A DNA stretch of 64,000 nucleotides, from contig VWZX01009108.1 in the NCBI GenBank assembly GCA_013399015.1, positions 1,480,822 through 1,544,821 of the forward strand. The letters run 5' to 3'. The position numbers and the translations under genes are program-made. This document shows, in pieces, positions 21,795 through 35,900 of the stretch. Position 1 is the first letter of the stretch, and each line of letters starts with the position of its first letter. This stretch comes from Galbula dea (Eukaryota > Chordata > Aves > Piciformes > Galbulidae). The notes under the pieces were generated by a model, which ran no database searches, was not told the origin of the DNA, and worked only from the letters and a program-made list of their open reading frames with translations.

Positions 21795-22759
21795 GGACCT
21801 GAGTGCCAGCCATGCTGGGAGCCTGTCCTGCTGCTGATGCCAGCCCAGGTGTAAGCCTCTGTCTCCGGAGCACGCAGAAAGCACCGCGTCAAGATGCTGC
21901 TGCTCTGTAAGTTACTGACTGGGAGCAAGAGCGACTTATCTCCTGTAAACAGCTTCTTCCCTCCTCCCTCTCCTGCCTGAGGCCAGTGTGTCTGTAATGC
22001 ACTTAGACCTGCTTGCCCCGATGCCCCTTTTGAGGCCGGAGTTGCTCAACAGCACCTAGAAGAAAGGCTGACTGGTGCTGAGCGCTTAGAGGTGCTGCTG
22101 CCTCTCAGCTCTTCCGTAGACAAGAGCTAATGCAGCAGCTAGGACAGGATATGTGCTGGGGTTCTAAATTTACAGCTGGCAGCTGGCTGCCACTTTGTCC
22201 CCTTCTTGTCCCCTTCCTTGCTGGATCTGCATGCCCTGTGCTTACCTGGTCCTGCAGGCTCGTGGGCCCTACGCACTCCCCCAGCCCATTCAGAGAGAAG
22301 CAGCTGTGCCACTGCATGGCTCTGCTCAGGCTGTAGCTCTCCACTGTGCCAAGCACCACCCTTTGCTGTGACCTAGGGGCTTTTACTCAGCCCTTCTGCA
22401 GCTTTATCTCATCAGATGGCACTAGAGGAGCACTGACCTGGCAGCCTGCACTGAGGTGCAGGTAGATGTGCTTTGCAGATGAGTGGCTTTACCTTGCTGT
22501 CTGTTCCTGCATGCGATTCGTGCCCCTTCCCCACAGGGCAGGTTGTGGGCAGTGTTGGGGTTCTGGGCTTCTCAGAGCCATGCCCATGGCTGCTGTGAAG
22601 CAAAGAGCAAACAGCTAGCCTTTCCCCTCCCTGCACAGTCCATAAATCTACAAACTGTAACAAAAAAAAAAAAGTGGTCAAATGGATTAAAGAACAAATG
22701 GGTCCTGGAGGACTGATCTGTGTGGTGGGTTTCCACCTTCTGTTCATCACTGTAACCCC

Positions 22760-22765
22760 ATTAAA
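22760..22765 (+). terminator. ARL6IP4 polyadenylation signal (ATTAAA)
   Basis: The common variant ATTAAA lies about 970 bases after the TGA stop at 21792-21794, followed by a GT-rich run (TTGGGTTTTGCGACTTTGTGTC). No stronger hexamer was noticed between the stop and this point. Confidence 0.5.
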
Positions 22766-22867
22766 TGGATGCCTGCTCACAACTTGGGTTTTGCGACTTT
22801 GTGTCTTCTAGAGCTCTCCCCTCCCCCCCCCAAAAAAAAAGCAGACAGAGAAGAACCTTCCCATTTC

Positions 22868-22873
22868 TTTAAT
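22868..22873 (-). terminator. Putative distal PITPNM2 polyadenylation signal
   Basis: The minus strand reads ATTAAA. The plus-strand ATTAAA of ARL6IP4 is about 100 bases to the left, so the two genes end tail to tail with almost no spacer. Confidence 0.4.
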
Positions 22874-25774
22874 CTGTGTAACTCACAAAGATAACTGTAC
22901 ACAAAGCACACCCATTGGAACAACGCACTAACAGCAAGGAGGAGAAGGAAGTTGTACAGAAGGTTTGTCACACACAAGCGAGTCGTCGGCACGGTAACTG
23001 TACACCCAGGGGCGTTCCCAGTGCGGCTGCCGGCGCCCTGGGGGGGGGGCAAGCCCTCCGGTGCTGCCCCAACACGTGGCCGTTTCCCCTAAAGCAAGTT
23101 TTTATAAATAAAATAGACCTAACATCGTTGGAATATAAAACTGACAGTCAGGGGTATCAACAGGCAGAGGGAGGGGACCGTAAGGCTTCTAAGAACTAAG
23201 AGGAAATGCAGCAAAGTGGTGGCGATACCTGAAGGAGGGGCTGCTACAGCAAGCACGGCGGCTGCTGGGCGGAGCGGGAGTTTGTTAGTAACCCTTTGGC
23301 TAGTTACTGCTCTTGGCTCGCGTTATCAGACACTGTAAACGGTTTTTTTGGTATTAGAATTTCGCCTCGGCTAACTGAGTGATCTAGCAAACCCTGGAAA
23401 AGGACTCGGAGGGAATGCGTGGGCTCCTCTGGGGGTTTTTAAAAGACTTTGAAAGGGACAGCGTCAGGTAGAAAGTCTGGCCCAACAGTGCAGGAATACA
23501 AAAAGCTGCTCTTTATAAAAAAATCTGAGCTCCACAGCACAGTTTGTTTCCATGGGAATCAATTAAAAAGAAAAAGAAACAAGCCTGAGGCAGCCTGCGC
23601 AGCGCGAGCTGCATTGTGCTAGTGTGCGAGAACAGGACGTGGGCTGCAGCACGGCCACGCCGATGGCTGCCCAGAGAAGGGCGAGAGGGAGGAGTACGAG
23701 AAACTTCATATTCTTTCCTTTCCAAGCGAACAAGTTACTTGTAACAAAGAGAAATTAAATCTGTAACCTGACAGTGCCCCTTTTAGTCAGGATGGGATAT
23801 ACATTCAGCTTTCCCTCACTGCATTCAAACGGATCCTCTTCCATAGAAGTGGAAAGGCATCGGGGTCACATGCATTGCTCTCCAGAACAGCTCGGAACAA
23901 ACAGGTTATAAACACAGAGTTAAACTATTGCTATTGTTCTTTGAGTGAGTAGCACGTTGATCTTTGCTTCAGATAGATGAGTGCCAGATGGGGGCGGCTG
24001 AGGAGAGATTGATGTGGACTATGATGGACTGAATCGGTGGAGAATAAACTTATTGGCATATTTCCTGGGAACTACACCCACCTCATCCGGGATTATTGCA
24101 GCAATAAAGGTCCTGCTCTACAATTGCTTCTCCGTGTTGGATCTGTACAATGGCAACAGATGGGGGGGGCCAGGGAAAGGACCCAGGCAAGTTTCAAGCA
24201 GCTCACCAAAGGATGAGGACGGAGGTGCTGTGATTGTCAGTCTAAAGGGTTGGTAGCTGTTTAAAACATGAAGTGATGGAGAGGTGAGTATAATATTGCA
24301 CTTCTGCATTCATTGACAGTGACATTAAACTTGGTCCATAAAATAATTCTTTGTACATAATGCCTGAAACAAAAAGCTACATTTTTAAATATTAATAAAC
24401 CCTGAAGGTTCCAGTCCCCCCAGACTTTTTTTTTTTCCCTTTACATAAATAAATAACTTTCAACTTTATATATCCACTTTTTATGTTGAACATTTACATT
24501 CGCCTCTTGTTTTACACTATCTACATATAAGAAAATGTGAACATCTCGCCAGCATTGGAAAATGTACAGCTCATGCCTTTGTTGTGGACTTGGAGGAAAG
24601 GTGAATTTTTGCAAAGGCCATATCCAAATTTGCAGAAACTATTTTTTGATGTGGTTTGGTGACCTCACAGGATGGATTGTGGCTTGGCTTCCTACTCAGA
24701 TGGCATCTGTTTGATACAACATTTGACTAGTGAAAATCTGGGACAATTCACATTGGTTTCAAACCCAGTAAGCTCTGGTTGTACATTCAGAGAGCGCTAA
24801 ACTGAGCTGGCAGAAAGTCAGGTTTTGATAACAAAAGTCAGATACATTCTGCATTGAATAATCATCAAAGAGAAATGGTTAACCATTGTGCAGTCAGGCT
24901 GCAAGAGGTGGGAGATGCACTGGGCAGCAGGAGGGCAGTTGGGTTTGAGCGCTCCACTGGCTCAGATGCCATCAGCACTGTCCCTCCCCTGCCTCCGCTT
25001 CGACCCTCCAGTGCCACAAACCCATGAGATCTCCCTTGGATGTCTGATGAGTTAAGATTTGCCTACTGTGGCCCAGAGCCAATTAGCAGAGCAGCATTCA
25101 CAGTGCTGTGTATCTCAGTGCGGCTAAACTGCACTTCATATCGAAACAGGTAATAAAATGAAAGCAGCCAGTCTAAAAAATTCTCTGTTACAAATAAGAT
25201 CCTCATCAGTAGAAAGTGATATAAAGACAGGAAAGTGTCGTGGGGGAAAGCAGGGTTACACGTAGTCAGAGAGAGCTGGGTAGGACTATAAAATCTCCAC
25301 GTGAAGAGGCCAACTGGAGGCTGTAGATGGGCGCCCCAGCTTCCCCAGGGGGGAGGATGCCCCTCCACTCTGGGAGTGTGTGCAAGGAGGAAGCAGGACC
25401 CACTGGCAGGGCCAGGGCTTTCTGGAAAGCCCTTGCTCTAGGCACTGTTCTCCTCTGCTGCTGCAGGGTGATGTGCTCCCGTTCCTGTACCGTGCACCAC
25501 ACGCGTCTCGGTGACACCAGGGATGCCAGGCGCCAGCGAGCACTGCGCCCTGCACCCCAGCAGCTCCCCTCTGCCACACACCCAGCCCCGGCTCGCTCCA
25601 GCAGCGCACAAACCATCAGCTCAGGCACATCCACTGAGAAACACACCAAGAAAATTAAGATATGGCCTTTTCTTAAGGTTGCCTGACATTGTTGGCACAC
25701 TTCCTTACAGTCTCCTTACTGCTGGAAAAAAACTTCTGCACAGATTTTTTTAGAGTATATACATATATATATAG

Positions 25775-25820
25775 GTGTGTGTGCATATCTATATGCATAT
25801 GTCTATATATGCACACACAC
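25775..25820. repeat. Inverted repeat within a TA/TG microsatellite, PITPNM2 3' UTR
   Basis: The left arm GTGTGTGTGCATAT (25775-25788) and right arm ATATGCACACACAC (25807-25820) are perfect reverse complements around an 18-base loop that contains the palindrome ATATGCATAT. A TA-rich run (25757-25773) precedes it. Confidence 0.9.
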
Positions 25821-26978
25821 AAATCCTGGCTTAGCATTGTCATGCACTACAAACAGTTAGGTGTAGCTACATGAGATGGTAACAGGTTTCCATTCTAAAA
25901 ATCATTCAGTGCAAAAAACAATGAGGTTTTACAGTTCAGTAACTACAAGGTAAAAGAAGCAAGTCTAGTTCCCATGAAAGCTGCTACTGAACTTGGGAGA
26001 GAACCTGGGAAGAAGAAGACATCTCAGAGGTGGGTGTAGAGAGAGTCAGACCCTGCATTTGGATGAGAAGAACTGCAATGCAATCTAGCTGCTGAGTGCC
26101 TTCAGCTGCTTCCAAATATACAGTGGTTACTTGTGGAAATAATATATAGCAAGAGTATTTGGAGAGTTTTAACAGCAAATTAAGTGTCTGAGGTTTGTAA
26201 CAGCTCAAACAAAATAGCTTGTATTCCTCTTTTAATAGGTCAACACATTAAATTCCATCGGCTTCTAAAAGGTCTCTTTAAAAAAGAACAGTAATAACAA
26301 TAAGGACCCCACTTTCTTGGGCATGAATCTGCTGACATTCTGCCTCTACCAACAGCATTGACACAGCTTTATGCTTTGCCACTGCACATACTCCTTGAGA
26401 AAGTGGCTGCACTTGAAGCTCTTTGTACAGGTAAAGCTCTCAGTTGCACTGCCTGGCACAGCCCTCGATAAATCCCCTGCTTGGGGCTGTGTGTGCTGGG
26501 GAAAGAGGATACTCATTGAACCCCAACCCCACCCCATGCTGACGCTGGCAGAACACCTCAGTCTGACTCCTGGGACAACCAAAGACAAGTTCCCCCAGCC
26601 TCATACCCTGTTCCTGTGGCTCTAAGGACAGCACTTGGTCACACGGATCCGAGCGATGGCTAACAAGGTGAGGAGGCACCTATTTACAGTCACTAAACCT
26701 GGATAAGAGAAGGAGGCAGGAGAGAGTGTGATCTTGACCTGTAGATTCCCCCCCCCAGTTTCCAGCTGTTCCTTGGGCTCACGTTGCACGAACCTGATGC
26801 TCCTGCTGCAAGGCCTGCACGTTCTGCATGGGGAACATCCCATCTCTTCCCAGAATACCATGATGTTATTAGAGTAGCACCATATTTACCCTTCCAGCCC
26901 GTAACGCCGGCCTCGTCCCTTTTCCCTTTTGTTTTCTCCTCCGGTGGCTGCAGCTGACAGTCGCTGGCTCTGGCCTGG

Positions 26979-29900
26979 CTACTTCTGCCCCAAGAGGCCA
27001 GATTCTAGCCTGGATGCTGTGCTCCGGCCCCAGCACCCCGTGGCAATGCTCATGCTTCTTTGGCTGCGTTCTCTGTCCCTCTCCTTGTCGCTGTCGGACT
27101 GGCTCTGGGTGCGCTCGGGGCGGTGGCCGGAGCTGCCGCCGGTGGCCGAAGGCTGGGAGGAGATGGTGCGCAGCAGGTGATTCCTCTTGCGCAGGAACTC
27201 GGTCTGGCTGGGGAGCCCGAAGCTGCCTTTCCGCAGCGCCATGCGCGTGGTGTTCTTGGCGGGACGCGAGCGGTGGTTGTACTCCAGCTGGGCCAGGTGG
27301 GCCGCGTAGCCCTCTGTGATGAACTGCAAGGTGAGGGAGGAGGGCAGGTGTTAGAGGGATGGGACACATGCCCCTGATAGCCAACGTTGTCTGCTGTGCC
27401 AGGTTCTCTGGGGTGAGTCACATACAAGACATGGAACCACTCAGGCGGATGGGATGGATCCTAGTATGTGGGACAGTTCCTGCCCTCTTGGCACACACTT
27501 GCTCATTCATCAGTCTGAAGATAACCAAATTCCCATTGCCCTCCCACAGGAGGCCCACGGCAGCATCTCCAGGGCTTGGAGAAGCTGGCTCCTACCTGAC
27601 ACTGGCTCTGCAACTTCTTGGTGGGTCGGCCAACGATGTAGATGTGCGTGGGTGGGAGGCTGATGGAGCTGTACACAGAGATGTCCTTAGTAGATCCATA
27701 AGCTGCATGGATCCTCATGTGGAGCTGCGGGGAGAGAAGGCAACATGCAGTCAGGACATATGGATGCTCCACGCTGCTCAACAGGCAGGGCTGGGTTGTG
27801 GTTTTCTAAATAGCATTTGTGGCAACCTCAGGTCAATGACTTATTTAAGTTCCTGTCTGGATAACACACTGCTGTGCAAAGAGCTAATTAACAGAGCTGG
27901 GGATGTTTACAGGCCAAGAACAAGAGGAGGAACAGCAGTATGAGAGCAGACCTCCACTTGCCAATCCACAGCTTTCCTGGAGGTCTGCAGGGGGGACAGA
28001 GATGCTGCACACTTCACTGCCTGTCACTGGGGAGAGGAGTAGTTAGCTGGGAGCGTTCCCCTCCACCACGCAGTACTGCTGTTTAACTCTGCTAAGCAGA
28101 AGGAGAAGGGACAGGCAGCAGAACATGCTGCTGCTAAGGGATCCACCTGTCTCCACTCAGAGCAGAGAATAGCTCTTGGCCAACCCTTTCCTTAGTGGGC
28201 CAAAGAGGGGGCTGGCAGGGAAGGTGTTAACAAAAGTATATGTGTGGGGAAGGGGAGGCACTGCTGCATCTACTCCATTAGGTATTTGGTGTTGGAAGGA
28301 CCAGTGAGGAAAAGGAGCAGTACAGAGCAGAGATGACACAGTTTAACAGCATAGACACTTTTGGAGAGCAATAAAAGGATGAAAATAAAATGAACAGCTT
28401 AATCTTCCATGGCAGGTCACAGTGCTGCCGAGGGCAAGTGGACGAGAAGCACCCTAAAGCCAAGCTCTGGTCATGTTTCAGCAGCCCCAGGCTTACGTCT
28501 GTGATGAGGGACTTCAGGAAGTTGGCCTTGTGCCGCAGAGGGTCGTGCACCAGCCCATCGCAGAAGGAGACGATCCCGTGGGGGAAGTTGTGCTGTGCTA
28601 ACCATGCTACCACCCTCTGCTTCTGCATGTCAGGGCGGCCTGTGACATAGATAATGAGGTAGCCGAGGTCTTGCCAGTGCCTAGAAGGAAAGCCACAAGT
28701 CAATGGATTGCAAATCTAGAGCGATGCCAGCGGAGACCAAACCGCCTGCCCCCGGGAACCTGCCGCTGACCTTACAACGTCGACCGCTCCGGCCCGGACC
28801 TTGGGGTCGCTGCCCATGATGGACACGCTGGCTGCGAAGGAGCCGTCGATGCTGAACACCACGAACTCTGTCCCCTTTGGCAGGACTGTGATGTAGCTGT
28901 CTGCATACGTGTGGTCACCCCTGAAAGGGAGGCAAGTGCTTATAGGCATTGAAAGAGAGAGGTTCTTTTAGGAGGTATCACCACATCCTGCGGTGCACCA
29001 CGAGCCCAAAGCAGCACCCAAATCTGGCTCAAAGGCTCCAACAACGATGCCACCCTCGGTTACAGCAGTGATGAGCCTCTGTGTTCAAGTGGGGATGGAA
29101 CTAGCACTCTGGAGCCTTTGCATGACAAAAACAGCCCCCCCTCAAAACACTGCTAGGTTCACCGCTGAGAAAATGCTCCTCTCCCCCCATTTCCAGAGCT
29201 CAACACCAGCAGCTGGAGCTGAGCTGGAGCCCCTGGGCTGCGAATTATCATCAGTCCAATGTTCTGTCTCTCAAGGATAAGCTGATGATCTTTAAAACAT
29301 GCTCTGTGGTGCAGAAGGCCTGCTCCTGGATGGGAGCTCCATTACCATACTGTTGATGATGCAGGAGTCAGAATAAAACGTAGATCTTCCTTGTACAGCT
29401 GTAGAATACAAATGGCTTTGTCCCTGTTGCTGGCAAACCAGGCTGTGAACCCACCCAACAAGCAGAGCTGCCCTGCAAGGAGGGACCACATTCTGCAGGC
29501 ATCAAATTCCTCTTGTTCCTCTTGCAAACTAAGCCCTGGTGTCCCAAGGGACCTCACCTGACCACCATCTTGACGGGGTACACGCCAATGCCCAGGCGCC
29601 GGTTCTCAGGGATGACATAAGAAATCCTGCCACTGCTGTTGCTGATCTCTGTGTCAAAGTAAACCCATTCTCCTGAGGGTGGCTGGGTCATGATGTGAAT
29701 ATCCACCTGGGAAGACAGCAAAGCTTGGGTCAACAACAGTGTTAAAGACACAGACAACTAGAACAGGCCAAGCATGGGGACCTTCCACCCAAAGCCCCTT
29801 TGGACGGCAGCGGAGCTAGGTCCTGCTTCCACCCTCTGCACTTCACAGATCTGAGCTAAGAAGCAGCCAAACATCAGGATGCTTGAATGAAACCTGCCCT

Positions 29901-32900
29901 TGGTGGTGAAGGCCTCCATGATGCTCCTCATGTAGGAGGCACCACACAAGTCTGAGCAGGAGAACCTGGCCAAGATGCAAGGGTAGCAAACCCTGTCAGC
30001 GACCAAGGGAGCAAGAACAGCAGTGCTTCTGTCCCCATCACCCACACTTTGCACCCCAAGGTGCACACCCCTCAGAGCAGACGTGGTACCTTTTCTCCTG
30101 TGAGTGTGACCATATCTAATGGACCATACATAAACCTTCCAGTTAAGGTCTGGGGCCCATCTTCATTAGCAATGGTGTCGTTTATTCTGTGGTTGGCTGT
30201 GACATTCTGCACGAGTCAAGAGGGAAAGGAAAGAAAAAGGTTTGCAGTCAAGAACAGTCTCACAGGGAATTGCCAATACAAGTGGACAGACTGAAGCAGG
30301 GGTTTCTCTGTGCCATTCCTCTCCACAGCTCTCAGCTTTAGAGAAGAATTTGACCTGAGGCAAAGGTGAGCCTCCATGCCCTGCACTGATAGGGTGCATT
30401 CGAGTGTATGTGGCTGAAGAGCCAATTTCAGTGGCAGTTTGTGTGTGCCATTCTGATACTGTGCATTAACTCTCACACTTTGGATTTAAGAGGCAATACA
30501 AGCACCTGACACAGAAATTTGCTGAAATTGTTTCAGCTTTAAAAGAAAATTGCTCTCTTTTGGGAACTGGAGATATTTACTGGGATCAAAGGGCATTCAC
30601 TGAGCAGAGAACTTGCATTATTGGCCTCTTTTCCTGACCCACAGCCAATGCTTTCTGGATTTTCCACAGACTCAAGGCCAAGAGGAGGTCTTGTTGGTAC
30701 AGCTATTTTGGGTCACTCTTTCACAGCTACAGGGGTAGGATATAGACACTGATATGTACCAGCAGTGCAAGGGGATCCTCTGTCTCTGCTGTGGACAGAT
30801 GCAGCAGTGCTCACGTTGGCTGCCTTCAGTGATGTTCTTGCAACCCAAACCAAAACCCCTCTCCACAGCAGCATTCCCTCCTGGCCTAGAGGCAGCCCCA
30901 GAAACACTCTCACCCGCAGCTTCACATGCGTCCTCTTGCGCAGCCACTTCTCCCGGGGCTTGGAGGGGGTGAAGACAGACACCTCCTTCCCATCCAGCTC
31001 CAGAACACTTGAGTTCTCATGTCTCATCACCTGCCAAGAGGACAGATCCCACCAAGACATCAGTCATCCTCCTGCCCACGCTGTTCTACATCTGAGCCAG
31101 CCCTGAGCAAGGGCAACACATGGCCAGAGGTGGCCTGAGTTTGCCTGCTGGGTGTTTGGCTTGCCAGCTTGCAGGTTTAACAGGCTGTTTCCTTAAAAGC
31201 AAGGACAAGTGGTGTCTTCTGAAGTAGCAGAGCCTGTGGCCAGCACTGACTTCATCCTGGCTGGGACCAGGTTATTTAGATTGTCAGGAGGTACACAACT
31301 GACTCAAACACAGCAGGATGAGCTCTGTACTTAACGTATCTGCCCTTCCCCCAGGCATTCATTAGTCCCTTCCCACAGTCTTCAAGGGACCAGTCTGCTT
31401 TGAACATGAGTCTTCTGCCATTCTCCTATCAGATCAAGCCCCAGCTGCTCTGACTGGCATGATGCTGACAGATGCTGTTCCTTCAGCTTAGTTCTTATTT
31501 CTACTTAAACACTAATTTCAGACTGTTCTTGTCCCATGGGTTTTGCTCCTCTCATTAATTTGGCCCTGGCAGAGGGATGCAGGGCTCCAGCTTGGCTCCA
31601 TGCAAGGCATAACCCAGGGTGTTTGTCCTTCCTGACCTCATCTCTGAGGCTGACAGAGCTCAAGGACTTTGTGCTGGTGGGCTATCACCCACCACCATGA
31701 GGATCAGAAAGGGGGCAAGGTGACACCCACCAGCTAGCCTTTGGGGTTATTTCCCACCTGTCACAAGAGCATGGGCTGGGATGAAGAAGCAGGAACCTGG
31801 AGAGAGGAGAGTTAGAACCTCCCTAGATTGCTCTTAAGCTCTAGAAGGAAAAAGGAAGAATAACACCCAAAGGTGAGGGGACATCTTAAAGACTGCTGTA
31901 AGAGTGGGACATGACCCTGCACAGAAAACTCCAGAATCAGCAGCAGTCCTTAGTGATGCCATCCCACCAAAAAATGAAGAAGCCTCTTAAATGTGGACTC
32001 CTTCACAAGGTCTTGAACAAATTTTGTGTGGTCAGCAGCTCTCCAGCTGACCCAGGCTGTAGTGGTCTGACACAGGCCAGGTCACTTTTTAAAGCTGAAG
32101 CTGTTTTTCTTCCAGGGAAATGGAAGAAGGACCCTAGGGAGGATAAGCTTGCTGGGGAGGGAGTTCATGGAAATCCAAGGTAAACTAGTTAAGTTTTACC
32201 ACAAATTATTTAAATGAGGATTCTATTTTGAGTCCTGTTTGGGCTTGTTTTAACAAGCTTTGACATTCAGAGGCTTACAACTGTTTAACAGCTTACTGTT
32301 ACATTTTGTTCAGAGGTGACCTTCAAAGGTGATTAGAAACAGGTCCTTATTAGGGGAAGAAGTGGCCTGGTGCTCTGGAAGGACAGCATAAAGACAGGGC
32401 ATGAGAAAAGCCCTGCTTTCAAGGCAGAGATGAGACAGGCACTGGGCAAGGGAGGGCTGCCAGATTACCCAGCCAGCCACCAGCAGGCTTTGAAGGGATG
32501 GAGAGGTACCTTCAGCCACAAGGTATGAAGCAGCATGCTGTGCTACAGACCCAGGTTTGGGCTGAATCCTCAGTAATTGGTTATTTCTCGAGCGGAGCAT
32601 TTTGTGTACCAGACTGTCGTGACTGTTCCCTCTCCTGCACAAGTAGAGGTCTCTCAATTCAGCCCTGCCAGGATGAGTTTGATGCAGGGCTGTGGTTTCA
32701 CAGCAGCTGATCCAGCAAGGTGTGTGCAACCACAGAGATGTCTCACTGGGCTAGATATAGGCCAGCAAGAAAGGGTCTCACTGGACTATCACTACAGCTC
32801 AGCTGCCACCAGCACTGACATCTCTCTTGTTTGTGGTTCCCGCATTATTGAGGAGATAAACACTGACAGAAAGTTTGCCAACAGAGCCATAAATAATTGA

Positions 32901-35900
32901 GAGCTGCAGTTGAGGAGGCTGGAGGAGAGCAGGGACAGCTTAACAGCTGAGCTAACACAAAGCAAACTCAAGCACCAAAGTGAGCAACGCAAGCCACAGA
33001 GTTGCTTTAATTTCTGTTCTTTTTAGTCCCCTCCCTCAGTTCCATGCTCCAAGCACCATTCCTTGGGGGTTCATACTTCGGAAGGCAAATAACTCCCCCT
33101 CATCCCCAAGGAACTGAAGGAAAAAACATTTCTTTGAGGAAAACACACATTTTAAACAGCAAATTTACATTTCAGGCCAAATGTAGGTTGAGAGAAGCTG
33201 AGGTGTCAGACTCTAGACACCACCAATCCCCATGTATCTAGCCCTAGAAGAGCTGCTTTGTACTGGAGGAACCAGGACTAAATCCCAATGCAGTGATAAT
33301 GGTCTGAGTTCCTAGAAGAGATCGAATAACTCAGAAAGCCTAAAAGGAGAACTGAACTCTGCCTGTCAATGAATCCCAAATTCGTACAAAACTTCTCCTT
33401 TGGTTTTCTTGTATTTGCTCCTAGTTTGGATTTGTACAACAAGAAGTTTCCTTGAAGTTTCTGCCTTGAGATCCAAACTCATGCACACAGAGAACAGCTC
33501 ACTTCAAGAAACAAGTGCCACTGACTTTTAACCCTGCAATCCAATAGGAGATGGCCCTGGACTCACTCCACAGCTCCCTGGTGAGCTCACCTGAAACCTG
33601 CTCCAATGATAAAACCCACACCCAAACTAAGCAGGTGAGTAGCACACATCTGTGAAGTCTGCTTGTGTGCAGCTCCGCTAGCAGGTGAGGAGAAGCAAAT
33701 AAAGGAGAAACAAATAGATCTACAATGGCAAAAGGTTTTCTGCCATCTCTACACATCAACAAGAGTTATGGAAGGTGGTTTTTGGTTTCTTTTGAGAACA
33801 ACAGAGAGTCCAAAATACTTTTCAGCCCAAGGGAGATGATCAGGAGAGGGAGGATGATCATACCTGTCTCAGCAGGAAGGAGACAACGTCTGTGGACTCC
33901 CAGTAGCTTGCATGGAAGAGGTGTGGCAAAGCGACGGTTGGGAAAGCTGTCAGAGCATCAGGACAGTAGAGAGCATAGTCGATCCTCTTGGTTCCCCACC
34001 ACCTGGCAGCAACTGGAAGCAAAAGACTTGTTCAGACAAAGAGCTGACATGCATGCAAAATCTCCATCACAAACGGTATTTCAGAGCTCTGGCTCCTCAC
34101 TCCAGGAGGTTTCTCTCTGGCTGGTAACACTGCTAAGAGGGAACAATCAAGCCAGGGCTCAGTGTCTGCTCAAATCAAGGGAGGAACACCCAGGGGCACC
34201 AGCACTGGAGCTCTCCTTTATTTGAGCAAACAGGAAGGCATTACAGGGCAGGTATTAACTGGCCATTAGTCTGGAGCCCAGGGAAAGGGTCCAAGGCTCA
34301 TGTGTAATGAGCCTGGGAATCCACGTGCCAAACCATGACAGAAGGATACGTGTGCTCTGCCCAGGTCACCTCCAGCCCTGCTCCCAACTCCTTTAGCTTT
34401 CACCAAGGAGTAACAGCCAGGTATTGGCCATGCTAAAGATGATCTGCATACTGGGAACCCACATGAGATTCTAAAAAGGCACCACAAGGCAGAGTATATA
34501 GCATGAGCTGCCAGGCTTGGCAGTCCCCAACAAGTCCTTGTTGCCCTCCCGGGCTACTATGCTGCAGGCAACCGAGACATCAAGTTCAGCCACCCCAGGA
34601 GCACAGTCTCTGCAGTGGCCAACAAGAAAAGTATCTGGGAGTGCTGGGACTTGATTGCATAGGGGACTGAAATCCCACACTGGGATTTTGGCTGGGCAAG
34701 GTTACAGACAAGGCAGGAGAGTTCCTCCCTCAGGGAGTCAACAACGTGCACACCACACGCGTCCGACAGCCACCTTCCCCTGTGGGACACCACCACGCGC
34801 TCCAACACTGCCCTCAGCTCTGCTCACACACACATCCTTTCCAACTCCCCAGCAATGAGAACGTCCCAGCCCAATATTTCAGACCCCACAGGTGTGGGCT
34901 GCTTTCCCAGAAGTGAGAAGTCCTCAACCCCACTGTGTTGCAGCCTGGAAAGCAGCCGTGGCAAGAGAAGATGGATCAGATCAAGAGAGCAGCAGGAGGA
35001 GCTGTGTTTGCAGGCAGGTTGCAAGCTATGGCTTTGACAAGGACTTTCTCAAGCTTGGTTTTTCTCTGTGACAACGTTCCCTTTTTATGGCATTCCAGGA
35101 AAGCTGCCAGGTGTAAGGTATGATCCAACAAACCCCTCTTGTTAAGGGAAATCTAGCTGGTGATGAGCACAGATGCTAAACTGAAAAAACCAGACCCATC
35201 AGCTCCTTCCTGAGACCTGCACAGAGCTCCCACCACAGCAACGAGCAGAGGGTTTTGGCATCAGCACATCCCCGTGGCCCAGCCCTGGCTGTGCTGAGTG
35301 CCCAAGACCGCCCCCATCCTAACGACCCTTGCTTTTCTGAAGAGCCACAGGAAGGAGGAGGAGGGTGTTGATGGATCAACATGGCTTTTCCAGAGCACGT
35401 AGACACCTCCTTGCAGTCACTTCTGACTCCCTGTCTTCCAAACTGACAGCTCCTGGTCGTGTCCCAACTTTTTACTTCTCATGCAAGTCCCCAGCTTGGG
35501 TAATTTCAGATTCTTTGTAGGAAGCAGGCACGATTTACTCTCCCATGCTCAAAAGGCAGTGGTGAAGGCAGAAGCATTATCCCCACAGCTCTGCCCAGAA
35601 GAACTCCTGCTCTTGCCAGGTTGTTAGCTGTGTTATGATCAATCTTCGGAGCAAAGGGACAGAAATGTTTGTTAAAATGCAATCAGGAATTGTTAAGTGC
35701 TTCAAGTGAAAGTGCATAGATTTGTTGTGCAGTTCTGTGACTACCAAATGAGAGAGGAGGTTGACCAGAGTGGATCTCTCCAGAATACCTGTCTTGATGT
35801 CCAGGTCTGGAATCCGAAGAGCACAGTCTGCAGCCTGACTCCAGGACCCTTTGAGCTTTCTTCCCTTCGAAGGGATTTCATGTTTATGCTGCCTACGTCT

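Larger units (their letters stand above)
22850..26978 (-). other. PITPNM2 3' untranslated region
   Basis: About 4.1 kb from the TAG stop (26979-26981) to a minus-strand ATTAAA at 22868-22873, the last hexamer I see before ARL6IP4. Visible elements on the mRNA strand: a Pumilio-type TGTAAATA at 26681-26688, an AU-rich nonamer ATTTATTTA at 24446-24454, and a large hairpin at 25775-25820 (separate entry). Base composition is even, with no CR1 noticed. The length and end are inferred; shorter forms ending further right are possible. Confidence 0.5.

Noticed and set aside
27359..27943. 194-codon plus-strand open frame
   Set aside because: Antisense to a PITPNM2 LNS2 exon and its introns; no protein features.
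33992..34002. Alternative acceptor 10 nt inside PITPNM2 exon 34012-33864
   Set aside because: Using it breaks the frame with exon 38397-38233; the acceptor before TTGCTGCC keeps [10 protein letters not shown].
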